Below are positions 25,675 through 35,690 of a DNA stretch of 64,000 nt, piece after piece. The position numbers and the translations under genes were made by a program. The stretch comes from an uncultured Solirubrobacterales bacterium (lineage in GTDB: Bacteria; Actinomycetota; Thermoleophilia; Solirubrobacterales; 70-9). A model generated the notes under the pieces. That model was not told the DNA's origin. It ran no database searches and worked only from the letters and a program-made list of their open reading frames with translations. Where the stretch lies: NCBI GenBank assembly GCA_903939845.1, contig CAJAIJ010000037.1, forward strand, positions 62,001 through 126,000, given 5' to 3'. Position 1 is the first letter of the stretch. Every line of letters begins with the position of its first letter.

Positions 25675-26166
25675 TCAGGAATCGGGACCGAGGGCCCGGA
25701 AGAGGCCGCCGTGATAGACGAGCGGAACGGCTCCGTCCGACTCGAAGTCGGCCTCCAGGACCTCGCCGGTGACGATCACATGGTCGCCGGCCGCGATCAG
25801 GTCACGGAGCGAGCAGACGATCCAGGCCGGACTTCCCCCGACCAGCGGGACTCCGGAGTGCTCCCGCCAGGAGACCGAACCCCATTTGCTCTCCTGATCG
25901 ACCTTCGAGGCGAAGACCTCCGCGGCATCGCGCTGATCGTGTCCGAGCACGCTGATCGAGAACCGATCGGCCCCCTGAACTGCCCTCAAGGTCCGGGAAC
26001 CCTGGTCGAGACAGACCAGCATCATCATCGGGTCGAGCGAGAGGGAACAGACGGCCGACGCGGTCGCCCCGGTCGGGCCCTCGGGGCCGAGAGCGCCGAC
26101 CACCGTCACACCGGTCGGCATCAGACCGATCGCCTGTCGGAACTCCTTTTCATCGGGAGGGCACAT
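25675..26166 (-). CDS. Flavin reductase-like domain protein (163 aa)
   Basis: Single FMN-binding split-barrel domain. Typical positions: MPTGVTVVGALG near the start, ATASAVCSLSLDPMMMLVCLDQGS (flavin-phosphate contact), DRFSISVLGHDQ, and the GDHVIVTGEVLEADF strand near the end followed by PLVYHGGLFRAL. Such proteins supply reduced FMN to monooxygenases or have stand-alone oxidoreductase roles. A BVMO exists at 2699-4210 but is far away and normally uses its own NADPH, so no partner is proposed. The start is divergent from the cytochrome c gene with overlapping promoter boxes. Confidence 0.88.
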   Translation of the reverse strand: MCPPDEKEFRQAIGLMPTGVTVVGALGPEGPTGATASAVCSLSLDPMMMLVCLDQGSRTLRAVQGADRFSISVLGHDQRDAAEVFASKVDQESKWGSVSWREHSGVPLVGGSPAWIVCSLRDLIAAGDHVIVTGEVLEADFESDGAVPLVYHGGLFRALGPDS

Positions 26167-26178
26167 CGTGTGCGGCAG

Positions 26179-26188
26179 ACACTATGCT
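26179..26188. promoter_or_regulatory. Overlapping divergent -10 boxes
   Basis: TATGCT (26183-26188, plus) lies 9 nt before the cytochrome c ATG. TAGTGT (26184-26179, minus) lies 12 nt before the flavin reductase ATG. They share the central TA. The spacing implies leaderless or nearly leaderless mRNAs in both directions. Confidence 0.5.
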
Positions 26189-26197
26189 TCCGGACCA

Positions 26198-26593
26198 ATG
26201 AGTGCCAGCATCACATCCAGGGTCCCCAAGGCAGTGGCTCTGATCGCCGTGGTCGGATCCCTCGGCCTCTCCGGATGCAGCTTCGGCGAGGACGGGATCA
26301 CGGTCTCGAAGGACTCCCCTGAGTATGAAGGGGCCGAGCTCTTCGCAGCCAACTGTGCAGGCTGCCACACGCTCTCGGCATCGGGATCGGTCGGAACCGG
26401 CAACCGGGGAACCCGGGTGCAGGGTCCCAACCTGAACCAGCGGCCGGAAACCAAGGAGTCGGTTCTCTACGCAATCCGCAACGGTGGTTACTCGGGAGCG
26501 ATCATGCCCCAGAACATCGTCGTCGGAGAAGAAGCCGAGAAGGTCGCGAGCTTCGTAGCCGAGTACGCCGGCACCGAGTCGGCCTCCAAGTAA
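26198..26593 (+). CDS. Lipoprotein c-type cytochrome (131 aa)
   Basis: Signal peptide with lipobox LSGC (lipidated Cys27), so the mature protein is anchored to the outer face of the membrane. One haem-c site CAGCH (C53-H57), with the likely Met ligand in IMPQ (M103); class I cytochrome c fold (YEGAELFAANCAGCHTLS ... GPNLNQRP ... YAIRNGGYSGAIMP). It probably shuttles electrons to a terminal oxidase; no oxidase gene is nearby. I prefer ATG 26198 over the upstream frame because the signal peptide begins there and a TATGCT box sits 9 nt before it. Confidence 0.9.
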   Translation: MSASITSRVPKAVALIAVVGSLGLSGCSFGEDGITVSKDSPEYEGAELFAANCAGCHTLSASGSVGTGNRGTRVQGPNLNQRPETKESVLYAIRNGGYSGAIMPQNIVVGEEAEKVASFVAEYAGTESASK

Positions 26594-26606
26594 GCGGTCG
26601 GGCGGA

Positions 26607-27875
26607 ATGCTCGACCTGAAGCTGATCCGCTCCGAGCCAGAGCGAGTTCGGGCTGCCCTGGCGAGGCGCGGGGCCGCCGACCGGATCGACGATCTGCTCG
26701 AGCTCGACCGTCGCCGTCGTGAACTCCTTCCCGGGATCGAAGGAGCCCGGAGCGAACGCAAGGCCGCATCGGAGAGGATCGGGGAAGCCAAGAAGCAGGG
26801 TCTGGAGGCCGACGAGGAAGTCGCCCGGGTGCGCGACCTCAAGGCCGAGATCGAGACCCTCGAGAACGAGCTCGAGGGGATCGAGGGCGAGCTCGAGGTC
26901 CTGGCGGCAGCGCTGCCGAACATTCCCGAGGACGATGCGCCGGACGGAATGACCGAAGAGGACGCCGTGGTCGTGCGGGAGGTCGGAGCACAACCCTCGT
27001 TCGGGTTCGAGCCGCGCGATCACATCGAACTGACCGAACCGAGCGGGCTGATCGAGATGGAGCAGGCCGCGAAGACGTCGGGGTCGCGATTCGCCTACCT
27101 GAAGGGGGACCTCGTCCTGCTCGAACTGGCGCTGGTCCGTTGGGCGATCGGGCTTCTGGCCGAGGCCGGCTTCGAACCCGTCGCACCACCGGTCCTGGTC
27201 CGGGAAGAGGCCCTGTTCGGGACCGGCTTCCTGCCCGGTGACCGGGACCAGATCTATGAGATCGAGAAGGACGAGCTCTTCCTGGTAGGCACGGCCGAGG
27301 TTCCGCTGGCATCCCTCCAGGCCGGCCAGATACTCGAGGCCGACGAGCTGCCGATCCGTTACGCCGGCTTCTCGACCTGCTTCAGGCGGGAGGCCGGGGC
27401 TGCCGGACGGGACACCCGGGGGATCTTCAGGGTCCACCAGTTCGACAAGGTCGAGATGTTCTCGTTCGTCACCCCCGACCGGGCGAGGGACGAGCACGAA
27501 AGGATCCTCGCGATCGAGGAACGGATGCTGACCGAACTCGGGCTGCCCTACCGGGTGGTGGACGTGGCGGTCGGAGACCTCGGGGGGTCGGCAGCCCGGA
27601 AGTTCGACTGCGAGGCATGGATCCCGAGCCAGGGCAGGTACCGGGAGCTCACCTCCTGTTCGAACACGACGGACTTCCAGGCGAGACGGCTCGGCTGCCG
27701 ATTCAGGCCGGAACCCGGAGGCCAGCCGGAGTTCCTCAACACCTTGAACGGCACCGCCATCGCGGTCGGCCGTACGATCATCGCGATCCTCGAGAACCAC
27801 CAGCGTGAGGACGGGTCGGTCGCGATACCCGAGGTCTTGCAGGAAGCCGGTGCTCCTGCCACAATGCTTTCGTAA
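26607..27875 (+). CDS. serS: Seryl-tRNA synthetase
   Basis: Class II aminoacyl-tRNA synthetase that charges tRNA-Ser. N-terminal coiled-coil arm (about residues 25-105, heptad-rich ERKAASERIGEAKKQ...) that grips the long variable arm; catalytic core with motif 2 (FRREAGAAGRDTRGIFRVHQ) and motif 3 (NTLNGTAIAVGRTIIAILEN). 422 aa, normal. Begins 13 bp after the cytochrome gene. The stop codon lies inside a palindrome (27871-27886), and a promoter-like pair for the next transcription unit lies within its 3' end. Confidence 0.97.
   Translation: MLDLKLIRSEPERVRAALARRGAADRIDDLLELDRRRRELLPGIEGARSERKAASERIGEAKKQGLEADEEVARVRDLKAEIETLENELEGIEGELEVLAAALPNIPEDDAPDGMTEEDAVVVREVGAQPSFGFEPRDHIELTEPSGLIEMEQAAKTSGSRFAYLKGDLVLLELALVRWAIGLLAEAGFEPVAPPVLVREEALFGTGFLPGDRDQIYEIEKDELFLVGTAEVPLASLQAGQILEADELPIRYAGFSTCFRREAGAAGRDTRGIFRVHQFDKVEMFSFVTPDRARDEHERILAIEERMLTELGLPYRVVDVAVGDLGGSAARKFDCEAWIPSQGRYRELTSCSNTTDFQARRLGCRFRPEPGGQPEFLNTLNGTAIAVGRTIIAILENHQREDGSVAIPEVLQEAGAPATMLS
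27837..27865 (+). promoter_or_regulatory. Candidate promoter in the 3' end of serS
   Basis: TTGCAG (27837-27842), 17-bp spacer, CACAAT (27860-27865). Transcription would begin near 27872 and produce the structured leader before the response-regulator gene. The -10 matches four of six consensus positions. Confidence 0.3.
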
Positions 27876-27886
27876 CACGCGTTACG
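27871..27886. promoter_or_regulatory. Palindrome overlapping the serS stop codon
   Basis: CGTAAC (27871-27876) and GTTACG (27881-27886) form perfect 6-bp arms around ACGC. It could be an operator for a dimeric regulator (it lies at the predicted transcription start) or a small RNA hairpin. Confidence 0.45.
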
Positions 27887-27910
27887 CTTCGAGTACCAAG
27901 TATCTGAACG

Positions 27911-28113
27911 GGAACGTCCGGTAGCTGGCCGAAAGGCGTTCGTTCCGGGGGAGGTCGAGCCTCCCCACAAAGAGGATCCAGGTGATCCGAAGGAACAGGG
28001 GGCAGTGATGCCCGGCCGACAGAAGGGATTGGGAAGAGTCTTGGCGCAGAGAGGGAGACCGGAGTCCGGAGGGTTCGGGACAGGCAAGCCCCACCCCTTT
28101 CGGGTCACCGAAC
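27911..28113 (+). ncRNA. Structured leader RNA between serS and a response-regulator gene, unassigned
   Basis: The 260-bp space has no gene but several nested complementary arms. GTTCC 27942-27946 pairs with GGAAC 27992-27996 and encloses two hairpins, GGGGGAGG 27947-27954/GCCTCCCC 27959-27966 (TCGA loop) and GGATC 27974-27978/GATCC 27984-27988, forming a three-way junction. GGGCA 28000-28004/TGCCC 28009-28013 (GTGA loop) follows. Further on GTTCGG 28073-28078 pairs with CCGAAC 28108-28113 around an ACCC...GGGT hairpin. CGTTCC 27941-27946 can alternatively pair with GGAACG 27911-27916, a switch-like choice. I could not match it to a known riboswitch class. Confidence 0.5.
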
Positions 28114-28135
28114 GGAGCGGTCCGAAGGGCGAGCG

Positions 28136-28777
28136 TTGAACGGGTCGGCGAAGGTCGTCGTCTGCGACGACCACGAGATGGTCCGGAAGGCCCTGATCGA
28201 CCGAATCGACCGGATCGAGAACGTCGCGGCCACCGGAGGTACCGACTCTGCCGAGGCACTCCTGGGCGGGATCGACGGCGACGTGCCGGATCTGGCGGTG
28301 ATCGACATCGAACTCCCGGGCGGGACCGACGGTCTCAACCTGACTGCCGAGTTGACCGGCCGCTACCCGGAGCTCCGGGTGCTCGTGCTCAGTGCCCACG
28401 ATGGCGCCGATCTAATCGAGGAGGCGAGGGAGTCCGGGGCCCGGGGCTTCCTGTCGAAGTCCGATACGCCCGATGCCCTCGAAGAGGCGATCACGGCGGT
28501 CCTTTCGGGCCGCGAGTGGTTCCCCGATGACGGCGGACGGCCGACCGGAGAGCTCGAGAGGGTGCTCCGCCTGACGGCTCGGGAGCGAGAGGTACTCGAT
28601 CGGGTGGGCGAGGGACTGAAGGCCGAGGAGGTAGCCAGGAAGCTGGGGATCAAGAAGGCGACGGTCTACACCCATGTCAGGAACGCGATTGCGAAGCTCG
28701 GGGTCTCGAGCCGAACCCAGGCCGTGGCCCTGGTGACCAGATATCGATACCTCGACCCGGACAGGGTCGAGAACTAG
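28136..28777 (+). CDS. NarL/LuxR-type response regulator (213 aa)
   Basis: DNA-binding response regulator. Receiver domain: acidic pair D11/D12, phospho-acceptor D57 (AVIDIELPGG), switch Ser86 (VLSAHDG) and Lys108 (FLSKSD). C-terminal LuxR-type helix-turn-helix about residues 146-205 (LTAREREVLDRVGEGLKAEE..., recognition helix near KKATVYTHVRNAIAKLG). TTG start at 28136, with AGGG about 8 nt upstream. No histidine kinase is adjacent, so the partner is elsewhere (orphan). The long, structured leader suggests post-transcriptional control. Confidence 0.9.
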   Translation: MNGSAKVVVCDDHEMVRKALIDRIDRIENVAATGGTDSAEALLGGIDGDVPDLAVIDIELPGGTDGLNLTAELTGRYPELRVLVLSAHDGADLIEEARESGARGFLSKSDTPDALEEAITAVLSGREWFPDDGGRPTGELERVLRLTAREREVLDRVGEGLKAEEVARKLGIKKATVYTHVRNAIAKLGVSSRTQAVALVTRYRYLDPDRVEN

Positions 28778-28784
28778 TCGGCTG

Positions 28785-28803
28785 CCGGCTCAGTCCGAGC
28801 CGG
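28785..28803. terminator. Candidate bidirectional terminator hairpin
   Basis: CCGGCTC 28785-28791 and GAGCCGG 28797-28803 form a perfect 7-bp stem with a 5-nt loop, between the convergent response-regulator and msrB genes and overlapping the msrB stop. No U-tract. Confidence 0.4.
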
Positions 28804-29209
28804 AGAAGTCCAGGGCATGACCGTTCATGCAGTAGCGCTGCCCGGTAGGGCCGGGTCCGTCGTCGAAGACGTGACCCAGGTGGGCGTCACACCTGCTGCA
28901 TACGACCTCGGTCCGGACCATCCCGTGCGAGGCGTCCTGCCTGAGCTCGACGTTGTCGGAGTTCGAGACCTCGAAGAAGCTGGGCCACCCGGTTCCGGAG
29001 TCGAACTTGGCATCAGAGGAGAAGAGCTCGGCACCACAGCAGGCGCAGGAATATGTCCCGTCCTCCTTGCGATCGAGGTGCGGGCCGGTGAAGGGACGCT
29101 CGGTCCCGGCCTTCCTCGTCACCTCGTAGGCCTCGGGGCTGAGCTCGGCCCGCCACTGATCATCGGACTTGACGACCTTGCCGGCCGGAGATTCATCTGA
29201 TTGATCCAT
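28790..29209 (-). CDS. msrB: Peptide-methionine (R)-S-oxide reductase
   Basis: Repairs oxidised methionine (R-sulfoxide) in proteins. The structural zinc site is CACCGAELF and [16 protein letters not shown], and the catalytic cysteine is in RYCMNGHAL. The GTGWPSFFE segment is the substrate-binding signature. 139 aa, single-domain MsrB. The ATG lies 6 nt after TACAAT (29221-29216, minus strand), a strong leaderless arrangement. Confidence 0.96.
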   Translation of the reverse strand: MDQSDESPAGKVVKSDDQWRAELSPEAYEVTRKAGTERPFTGPHLDRKEDGTYSCACCGAELFSSDAKFDSGTGWPSFFEVSNSDNVELRQDASHGMVRTEVVCSRCDAHLGHVFDDGPGPTGQRYCMNGHALDFSGSD

Positions 29210-29294
29210 GTCCCGATTGTATCCGCGTTCGGGGCCCTGCCCCTAGTATGAGTCCGGTCCCACTGCACGACCGCAGCGGGCGAAGGAGGAGCAC

Positions 29295-31289
<1,995 letters not shown>

Positions 31290-31359
31290 TCAGGCAGGGG
31301 TCGGACCCGGTGACACCGAAGCGGCGGAGCCGGGCCTCCACCGGGCGATCACCCGCCGG

Positions 31360-32616
31360 ATGCTCATCTTCTTCGTGCTGGGCGACATCCTCGGGGCCGG
31401 GATCTACGCCCTGGTCGGGGAGGTCGGGGCCAAGACCGGTGGTGCGATCTGGGCTCCCTTCCTGCTTGCACTCTTCCTGGCGGTCTTCACGGCCTTCTCC
31501 TACGCCGAACTCGTGACCAAGTACCCCCGGGCGGCCGGGGCGGCGCTCTACGTCAACAGGGCCTTTCGCATGCCGTTCCTGACATTCGTAGTCGCCTTCG
31601 CGGTGCTGGCCTCGGGGCTGGCCTCGGCCGCGACGATCGGCCGCGCCTTCGGTGGCCAGTATCTCTCTGCCTTCGTCGCCTGGCCGACCGTGGCGGTAGG
31701 GCTCGGGTTCCTCGCCATGATCGCGGTGATCAACCTTCGCGGCATCCGGGAGAGTATGCGGTTCAACTTCGCCCTGACCCTGATCGAAGTCGCGGGACTG
31801 CTGCTCGTGGTCGTGATCGGTGTGACCGCCCTTGCGGACGGACTCGGCGATCCGTCGAGGGTGCTCGAGTTCGACCGCGACACCTCCGTGTTCATGGCGA
31901 TCCTCGGGGGTGCCGGGATCGCCTTCTTCGCTCTGATCGGATTCGAAGACTCGGTCAACCTCGCCGAGGAGGCCCGCCGACCACGGGTCGACTACCCGTG
32001 GGCACTGTTCGGAGGCCTTATGGCAGCAGGCGCGATCTACCTGGCGGTCACCCTCGTGGCCTCGATGGTGGTCCCGGTGGATCGGCTCGCGTCATCGAGC
32101 GCCCCGCTACTGGAGGTGACCTCGGTCGGGCCGCTCGCGGTCCCGGACCGGCTCTTCTCGGCAATCGCGCTCTTCGCGCTTGCAAACGGAGCCCTGATCA
32201 ACCTGATCATGGCGTCGCGTCTGATGTACGGGATGGCCGAGCAGGGTGTCGTGCCGGGGGTGCTGGGCAGGGTGCTGCCAAAGCGGGGAACGCCCTGGGT
32301 CGCGATCGTCTTCACGACCGCTCTGGCAGCGGGCCTGCTCGTGACCGGCGACCTCGGAGACCTGGCCGAGACGACCGTCCTCCTGCTCCTCGCCGTATTC
32401 GCGATCGTCAACGTGGCAGTACTGGTGCTCAGACGCGACCCGGTCGACTTCGAGCACTTCCGGTCACCGACCGCGATGCCGGTGATCGGCTTCATCGTGT
32501 CGATCGGCCTGATGACGACCAAGGATGGCGAGGTCTTCCTGAGGGCCGCGATCCTGGTCGGAGTCGGAGCGCTGCTCTGGGTGGTGAGTCGACTGATCCA
32601 GGGCGACCGAGGGTAG
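31360..32616 (+). CDS. APC-family amino-acid permease (418 aa)
   Basis: About 11-12 hydrophobic helices. Family signs are the helix-1 unwound segment FFVLGDILGAGIYALVG, then YAELVTKYPRAAGAALYVNRAF in helices 2-3, GFEDSVNLAEEARRP in helix 6/loop, and the NVAVLVLRR region near the end. Likely imports or exchanges an amino acid or amine with protons. The start is uncertain: ATG 31360 cuts into the helix-1 lead-in and has no ribosome-binding site. The frame is open back to the acs stop and encodes a plausible lead (GLHRAITRR), but without ATG/GTG/TTG. It may be coupled to acsA. Confidence 0.85.
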   Translation: MLIFFVLGDILGAGIYALVGEVGAKTGGAIWAPFLLALFLAVFTAFSYAELVTKYPRAAGAALYVNRAFRMPFLTFVVAFAVLASGLASAATIGRAFGGQYLSAFVAWPTVAVGLGFLAMIAVINLRGIRESMRFNFALTLIEVAGLLLVVVIGVTALADGLGDPSRVLEFDRDTSVFMAILGGAGIAFFALIGFEDSVNLAEEARRPRVDYPWALFGGLMAAGAIYLAVTLVASMVVPVDRLASSSAPLLEVTSVGPLAVPDRLFSAIALFALANGALINLIMASRLMYGMAEQGVVPGVLGRVLPKRGTPWVAIVFTTALAAGLLVTGDLGDLAETTVLLLLAVFAIVNVAVLVLRRDPVDFEHFRSPTAMPVIGFIVSIGLMTTKDGEVFLRAAILVGVGALLWVVSRLIQGDRG

Positions 32617-32635
32617 TGCCGGCCCGGCCGGTGGC

Positions 32636-33649
32636 CTAGCCGTCCCGCTTCTTGCGCTTGCGCAGTTCGGGCGGAGGGTCACCCTGGGGTAGCTCTCCTG
32701 CCTCCGGCATCTCTTCTGCCTCTCCCTCGATCACATCTCCGGAATCGTCCGCAGCAGGACCACCGTCGTCCTCCGCCGGCCTGCCCCCGAACAATGAACC
32801 ACCCTTCGGCCAGGGTTCGGCCTCGCCCGAGGCCCAGGCGGGTGGACGCCCACCGGGAACCCAGCCGGCCAGCAGGAAGCCGAGATAGACGAACCAGACG
32901 AGCGTGAACAGCGTGAAGAAGACGAAGACGGCGCCGAGCGCGATCCCGAGAGATCCCCAGAACCTGGTCAGGAGTCCCGTCCTCAACCCCCAGAGGGACG
33001 TGTAGACGACCGCGATCGTGAAGCCGAGGAGACCGGCGAGGCCGAAACCGGTCTCGAACCCCGAAAGTGAAGACGCGGTGCGCTCCTGCCTTGCTGCCTC
33101 GTTCTCACATTCCGTCGTCGCTTCGGCGCGGGTAAGTCCCTCACCGCCCGATTCGCCCTGATCGCCGGTCGTCGCGTCTCCTCCGTTCGCCTCGGAACCA
33201 TCGGCCTGGCCCCCGGGGGACTGCTTATCCTGAATGCACTCGGCGTATTCCGAAGCCGGGGTGGCGACGAAGTCCGAGGCGGCTCCGGTCACTGCGACTG
33301 CACTCAGGACCGAGCCGACCGCGAGGAAGAGGGGTGCGACTACGACGAGGCCGATCAGCCCCTTCTTCACCCGGGGTGCCCGGGCCTCGGCGGCCTTGAA
33401 CAGGTAGACGAGCGGAGCTGCCAGGAGCAGCCACCCGAGAGCCTGGAGGAGGCTCGCCAGCATGATCCCGCCGGAATCGGCATCGATGTCGCGGAGGCGG
33501 TCGGCGATGCCTTCCGAAGTCCTGACCGCAGCGGCGGAATCGCCGAAGGTCGCGAGGATCAGGGCCACCCCGGCGATTGCCGCGAGTCCTACCGGCAGCG
33601 CGAACCGCTTCTCCCTCGCCAGTATCTGGTCCTTCTCGGTCATGTTCAA
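32636..33649 (-). CDS. Membrane protein with long charged C-terminal tail, unknown function (337 aa)
   Basis: Four to six hydrophobic segments (about 17-35, 63-83, 95-120, 205-228, 235-262), a hydrophilic extracytoplasmic loop of about 75 residues with two cysteines (YAECIQDKQ..., TTECENEAARQ) that could form a disulfide, and a cytoplasmic C-terminal tail of about 60 residues full of Asp/Glu/Pro/Gly ending in basic RKRKKRDG. No family I can name with confidence. It is convergent with the permease gene. Confidence 0.75.
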   Translation of the reverse strand: MNMTEKDQILAREKRFALPVGLAAIAGVALILATFGDSAAAVRTSEGIADRLRDIDADSGGIMLASLLQALGWLLLAAPLVYLFKAAEARAPRVKKGLIGLVVVAPLFLAVGSVLSAVAVTGAASDFVATPASEYAECIQDKQSPGGQADGSEANGGDATTGDQGESGGEGLTRAEATTECENEAARQERTASSLSGFETGFGLAGLLGFTIAVVYTSLWGLRTGLLTRFWGSLGIALGAVFVFFTLFTLVWFVYLGFLLAGWVPGGRPPAWASGEAEPWPKGGSLFGGRPAEDDGGPAADDSGDVIEGEAEEMPEAGELPQGDPPPELRKRKKRDG

Positions 33650-33703
33650 GTTTCGGTCGTCCCGAAGATTCGGTGAATGGACTCCATCCGGAACCCGGCA
33701 AGC

Positions 33704-33940
33704 CTACCTGCTGCGATCCCCTTCGCCCTTGCCGGCGGCGGAAAGGGGGTCGCGCTCCGAGTCGCTCCTGACCGGGTAGTACTCGTAGTCGACCGGCTCC
33801 GCGACCCGGGAGATCCGGTCGCCGACCGCCAGCACCAGATCGAGCAGGGGGGCGGCGATGGAGATCGCCTTCTCGAACCTGCCGCGGACGGGGTCGGTGA
33901 CCGGCCCGGAGTCGTGCCTGTCGAGATCGCCGTCGTCCAT
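33704..33940 (-). CDS. Small hypothetical protein (78 aa)
   Basis: MDDGDLDRHDS... with a central amphipathic/hydrophobic segment ISIAAPLLDLVLAVGDRI and a C-terminus rich in charged residues (DYEYYPVRSDSERD). I take ATG 33940 because TAGCGT lies 8 nt before it and the longer frame overlaps the opposite-strand gene. Could be a small regulator or a membrane-peripheral protein. Unknown function. Confidence 0.5.
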   Translation of the reverse strand: MDDGDLDRHDSGPVTDPVRGRFEKAISIAAPLLDLVLAVGDRISRVAEPVDYEYYPVRSDSERDPLSAAGKGEGDRSR

Positions 33941-33947
33941 GTCCGAA

Positions 33948-33954
33948 TACGCTA
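33948..33954. promoter_or_regulatory. Symmetric divergent -10 box (TANNNTA)
   Basis: TACGCTA reads as TACGCT towards the 33966 gene (12 nt to ATG) and as TAGCGT towards the 33940 gene (8 nt to ATG). One symmetric box could serve both directions. Confidence 0.5.
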
Positions 33955-33965
33955 CATCGGTCTCG

Positions 33966-34589
33966 ATGGAAGTGGATCTGCCGAAAGTTCCCCTCGAAGC
34001 CGGGCTCGGGCCCGAGAACCCGCCCTGCCCTGCCTGCGGCGAGCCGCTGTTCCCATGGCTGGAGCTGCCCGGAGGCAAGGGCCTCGCCCGCCGGTGCGAG
34101 GCCTGTGGGCTAGGCGTGCTCGCGGAGACCGGAGACTCGGGAATGGCCCTGACGGACTTCGATCTCGGTCGGACCGACGACGGTCTGATCGCCTTCGACA
34201 ACAGGGCCTCGTTCCAGGCTTCGTTGACCGGCGCTGGCTGGGCCGGACTCGAGACCGAACGGTCCTACCGATTCACTCCCGAGGCAGTGGCGAGACTCGT
34301 GGCCTTTCGGGACCAGAAGGTGGTCGGACGCAAGCTCGCTTTCGGCCGCAGCCTGATCGGGATGTGGCAGAGCGCCATCAACACCTTCACCTTCGGGCAC
34401 AACGTCGCACTCGGGACTCTCGGGGATACCCCGTCGGTCGAGGCCGACAGGGCCTGGAAGAGGGCCCTCGACTGGTTCATCACGGTCGTGCTGGCCGTGC
34501 CGGTCTTCATTCTCGCCCTCCCGCTGGAGGCACTTGCGACCCTGGTCGGACGGGCCGGCTGCTATCGGGTCGAGCTCGAAGTCCTCTGA
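33966..34589 (+). CDS. Zinc-ribbon membrane protein, unknown function (207 aa)
   Basis: The N-terminus has a CPAC...CEAC zinc ribbon (NPPCPACGEPLF...RRCEACGLGV). The middle resembles a small domain with many aromatic and basic residues (RSYRFTPEAVARLVAFRDQKVVGRKLAFG). The C-terminus has one long hydrophobic helix pair (FITVVLAVPVFILALPLEALATLVG). The start at ATG 33966 (MEVDLPKVP) is chosen because the divergent gene's promoter box lies just upstream; ATG 33939 is excluded by that reasoning but cannot be ruled out. I see no catalytic motif. Confidence 0.65.
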   Translation: MEVDLPKVPLEAGLGPENPPCPACGEPLFPWLELPGGKGLARRCEACGLGVLAETGDSGMALTDFDLGRTDDGLIAFDNRASFQASLTGAGWAGLETERSYRFTPEAVARLVAFRDQKVVGRKLAFGRSLIGMWQSAINTFTFGHNVALGTLGDTPSVEADRAWKRALDWFITVVLAVPVFILALPLEALATLVGRAGCYRVELEVL

Positions 34590-34615
34590 GCGTCCGGCCC
34601 CGGCCGGACCGCGCT

Positions 34616-35356
34616 TCAGAGTGCTTCGGCTACGGCGGAGGGGCCATCCGACTCGAGCCCGATCGACTCCGATCCACCCAATCGGGCGACGAAGGCGGCG
34701 GCGGCATCGGTCAGGACCTCAGGGGCGGTAGGGGTAGAGGCGACGGTGACCCGGCCGGACAGTCCGGATAGACGGGTCGGATCGAGAGGCCAGGCCGGGA
34801 CGGCCGGAAGCTCGACCAGGAAGGACCTCGCGGCCGAAGGGCCCCTGAATGCGAGTCGACCGAGTCGATCGGCACCTGCCCCCAATGTGGTGAGGGCGCC
34901 CCCGAGGAAGAGCTCGTAGGCAGCTTCTTCGCCCTCCTCTTCGACGGCGATCCGGATCAGCTCGACGTCGGTCGAGATGCCGGCGGTGGCCCCGGGGAGG
35001 GTGCCGAACAGTGGCGGGTCGACCATCACGACCCGCTCTATCGCCCCGGGGTTGGCGAGGCCGAGTTCGAAGGCGATCACGGCTCCGATGTCGACTCCGA
35101 CCACGGTTAGACCGCCGGTCCCGATCGCTTCGGGCACCGAACCGGCGACGGCTATCGCCTGCTCGGCGATCGAGGTCTTGCGGTAGTCCTCGGGAGCCGG
35201 GCTCTCGCCCCACCCCGTCCGGTCGGCGGACGTGACCGTCCAGTTCCCGGCGAGCTGCGGGACTACGTCATCGAAATACCGGGAGGAGGTCGCGGTCCCG
35301 TGGATCAGGAGAAGGCCGGGGCCCTCTCCGGTCGTCTCCGAGCGAAGCGTGCTCAG
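34616..35356 (-). CDS. Alpha/beta-hydrolase-fold protein with CTG start and no catalytic His seen (246 aa)
   Basis: The core is an alpha/beta hydrolase: oxyanion strand LLLIHGTATSSRYF, GWGESPAPEDY, and a nucleophile-elbow strand VVGVDIGAVIAFELG with Asp where Ser is usual, as in haloalkane dehalogenases and epoxide hydrolases. There is no His near the C-terminus (ending SIGLESDGPSAVAEAL), so the triad looks incomplete. No ATG/GTG/TTG covers the N-terminal part containing the HG motif. CTG 35356 overlaps the upstream stop as CTGA and has AGGG 6 nt upstream, so a CTG start with translational coupling is most likely. The only usual start in frame (GTG 35137) would delete the first strands. Confidence 0.65.
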   Translation of the reverse strand: MSTLRSETTGEGPGLLLIHGTATSSRYFDDVVPQLAGNWTVTSADRTGWGESPAPEDYRKTSIAEQAIAVAGSVPEAIGTGGLTVVGVDIGAVIAFELGLANPGAIERVVMVDPPLFGTLPGATAGISTDVELIRIAVEEEGEEAAYELFLGGALTTLGAGADRLGRLAFRGPSAARSFLVELPAVPAWPLDPTRLSGLSGRVTVASTPTAPEVLTDAAAAFVARLGGSESIGLESDGPSAVAEAL

Positions 35357-35622
35357 CGCAGACCCTGGCGAGCCTCGCGAACCAGGGTGACGGCCTCGGG
35401 GAAGACGACCCTGATCGCGTCTCGAACCTGTACGGCCTGCTCGTCGCTACCGCCGCTCAGCTCCAGCCGGTTGATCGCTGCGACCGTCATGTCGACGGCG
35501 AGCTTGATCGCGTTGTCGGCCCAGGCGACCTCCTGCGAGGACTGCATCTGGTCGGCCATCTCCTGCATGCGGGCGCGGAGGGCGTCGGGATCTCCAAACA
35601 TGTCGAACGGTGAACCTTCCAT
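35353..35622 (-). CDS. Small hypothetical protein (89 aa)
   Basis: Mostly alpha-helical and acidic (MEGSPFDMFGDPDALRARMQEMADQMQSS...), with a coiled-coil-like middle (NAIKLAVDMTVAAINRLELSGG) and no membrane helix. ATG 35622 sits 6 nt after TACATT (35634-35629, minus strand), suggesting leaderless translation. Its stop is overlapped by the hydrolase gene's CTG. Function unknown; it may modulate the neighbouring hydrolase-like protein. Confidence 0.6.
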   Translation of the reverse strand: MEGSPFDMFGDPDALRARMQEMADQMQSSQEVAWADNAIKLAVDMTVAAINRLELSGGSDEQAVQVRDAIRVVFPEAVTLVREARQGLR

Positions 35623-35690
35623 GAGGGAAATGTAGCCGTTCGAGGAGCCCGGGCAGAGACAGGACAGAGATCGCGGCCGAGTATCGGCCG

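Noticed and set aside
27866-28135. tRNA, tmRNA, RNase P RNA or SRP RNA
   Set aside because: No T-loop/acceptor pairing, no tag sequence, no GAGGAAAGTCC-type core and no canonical SRP helix-8 loop; left as an unassigned structured leader.
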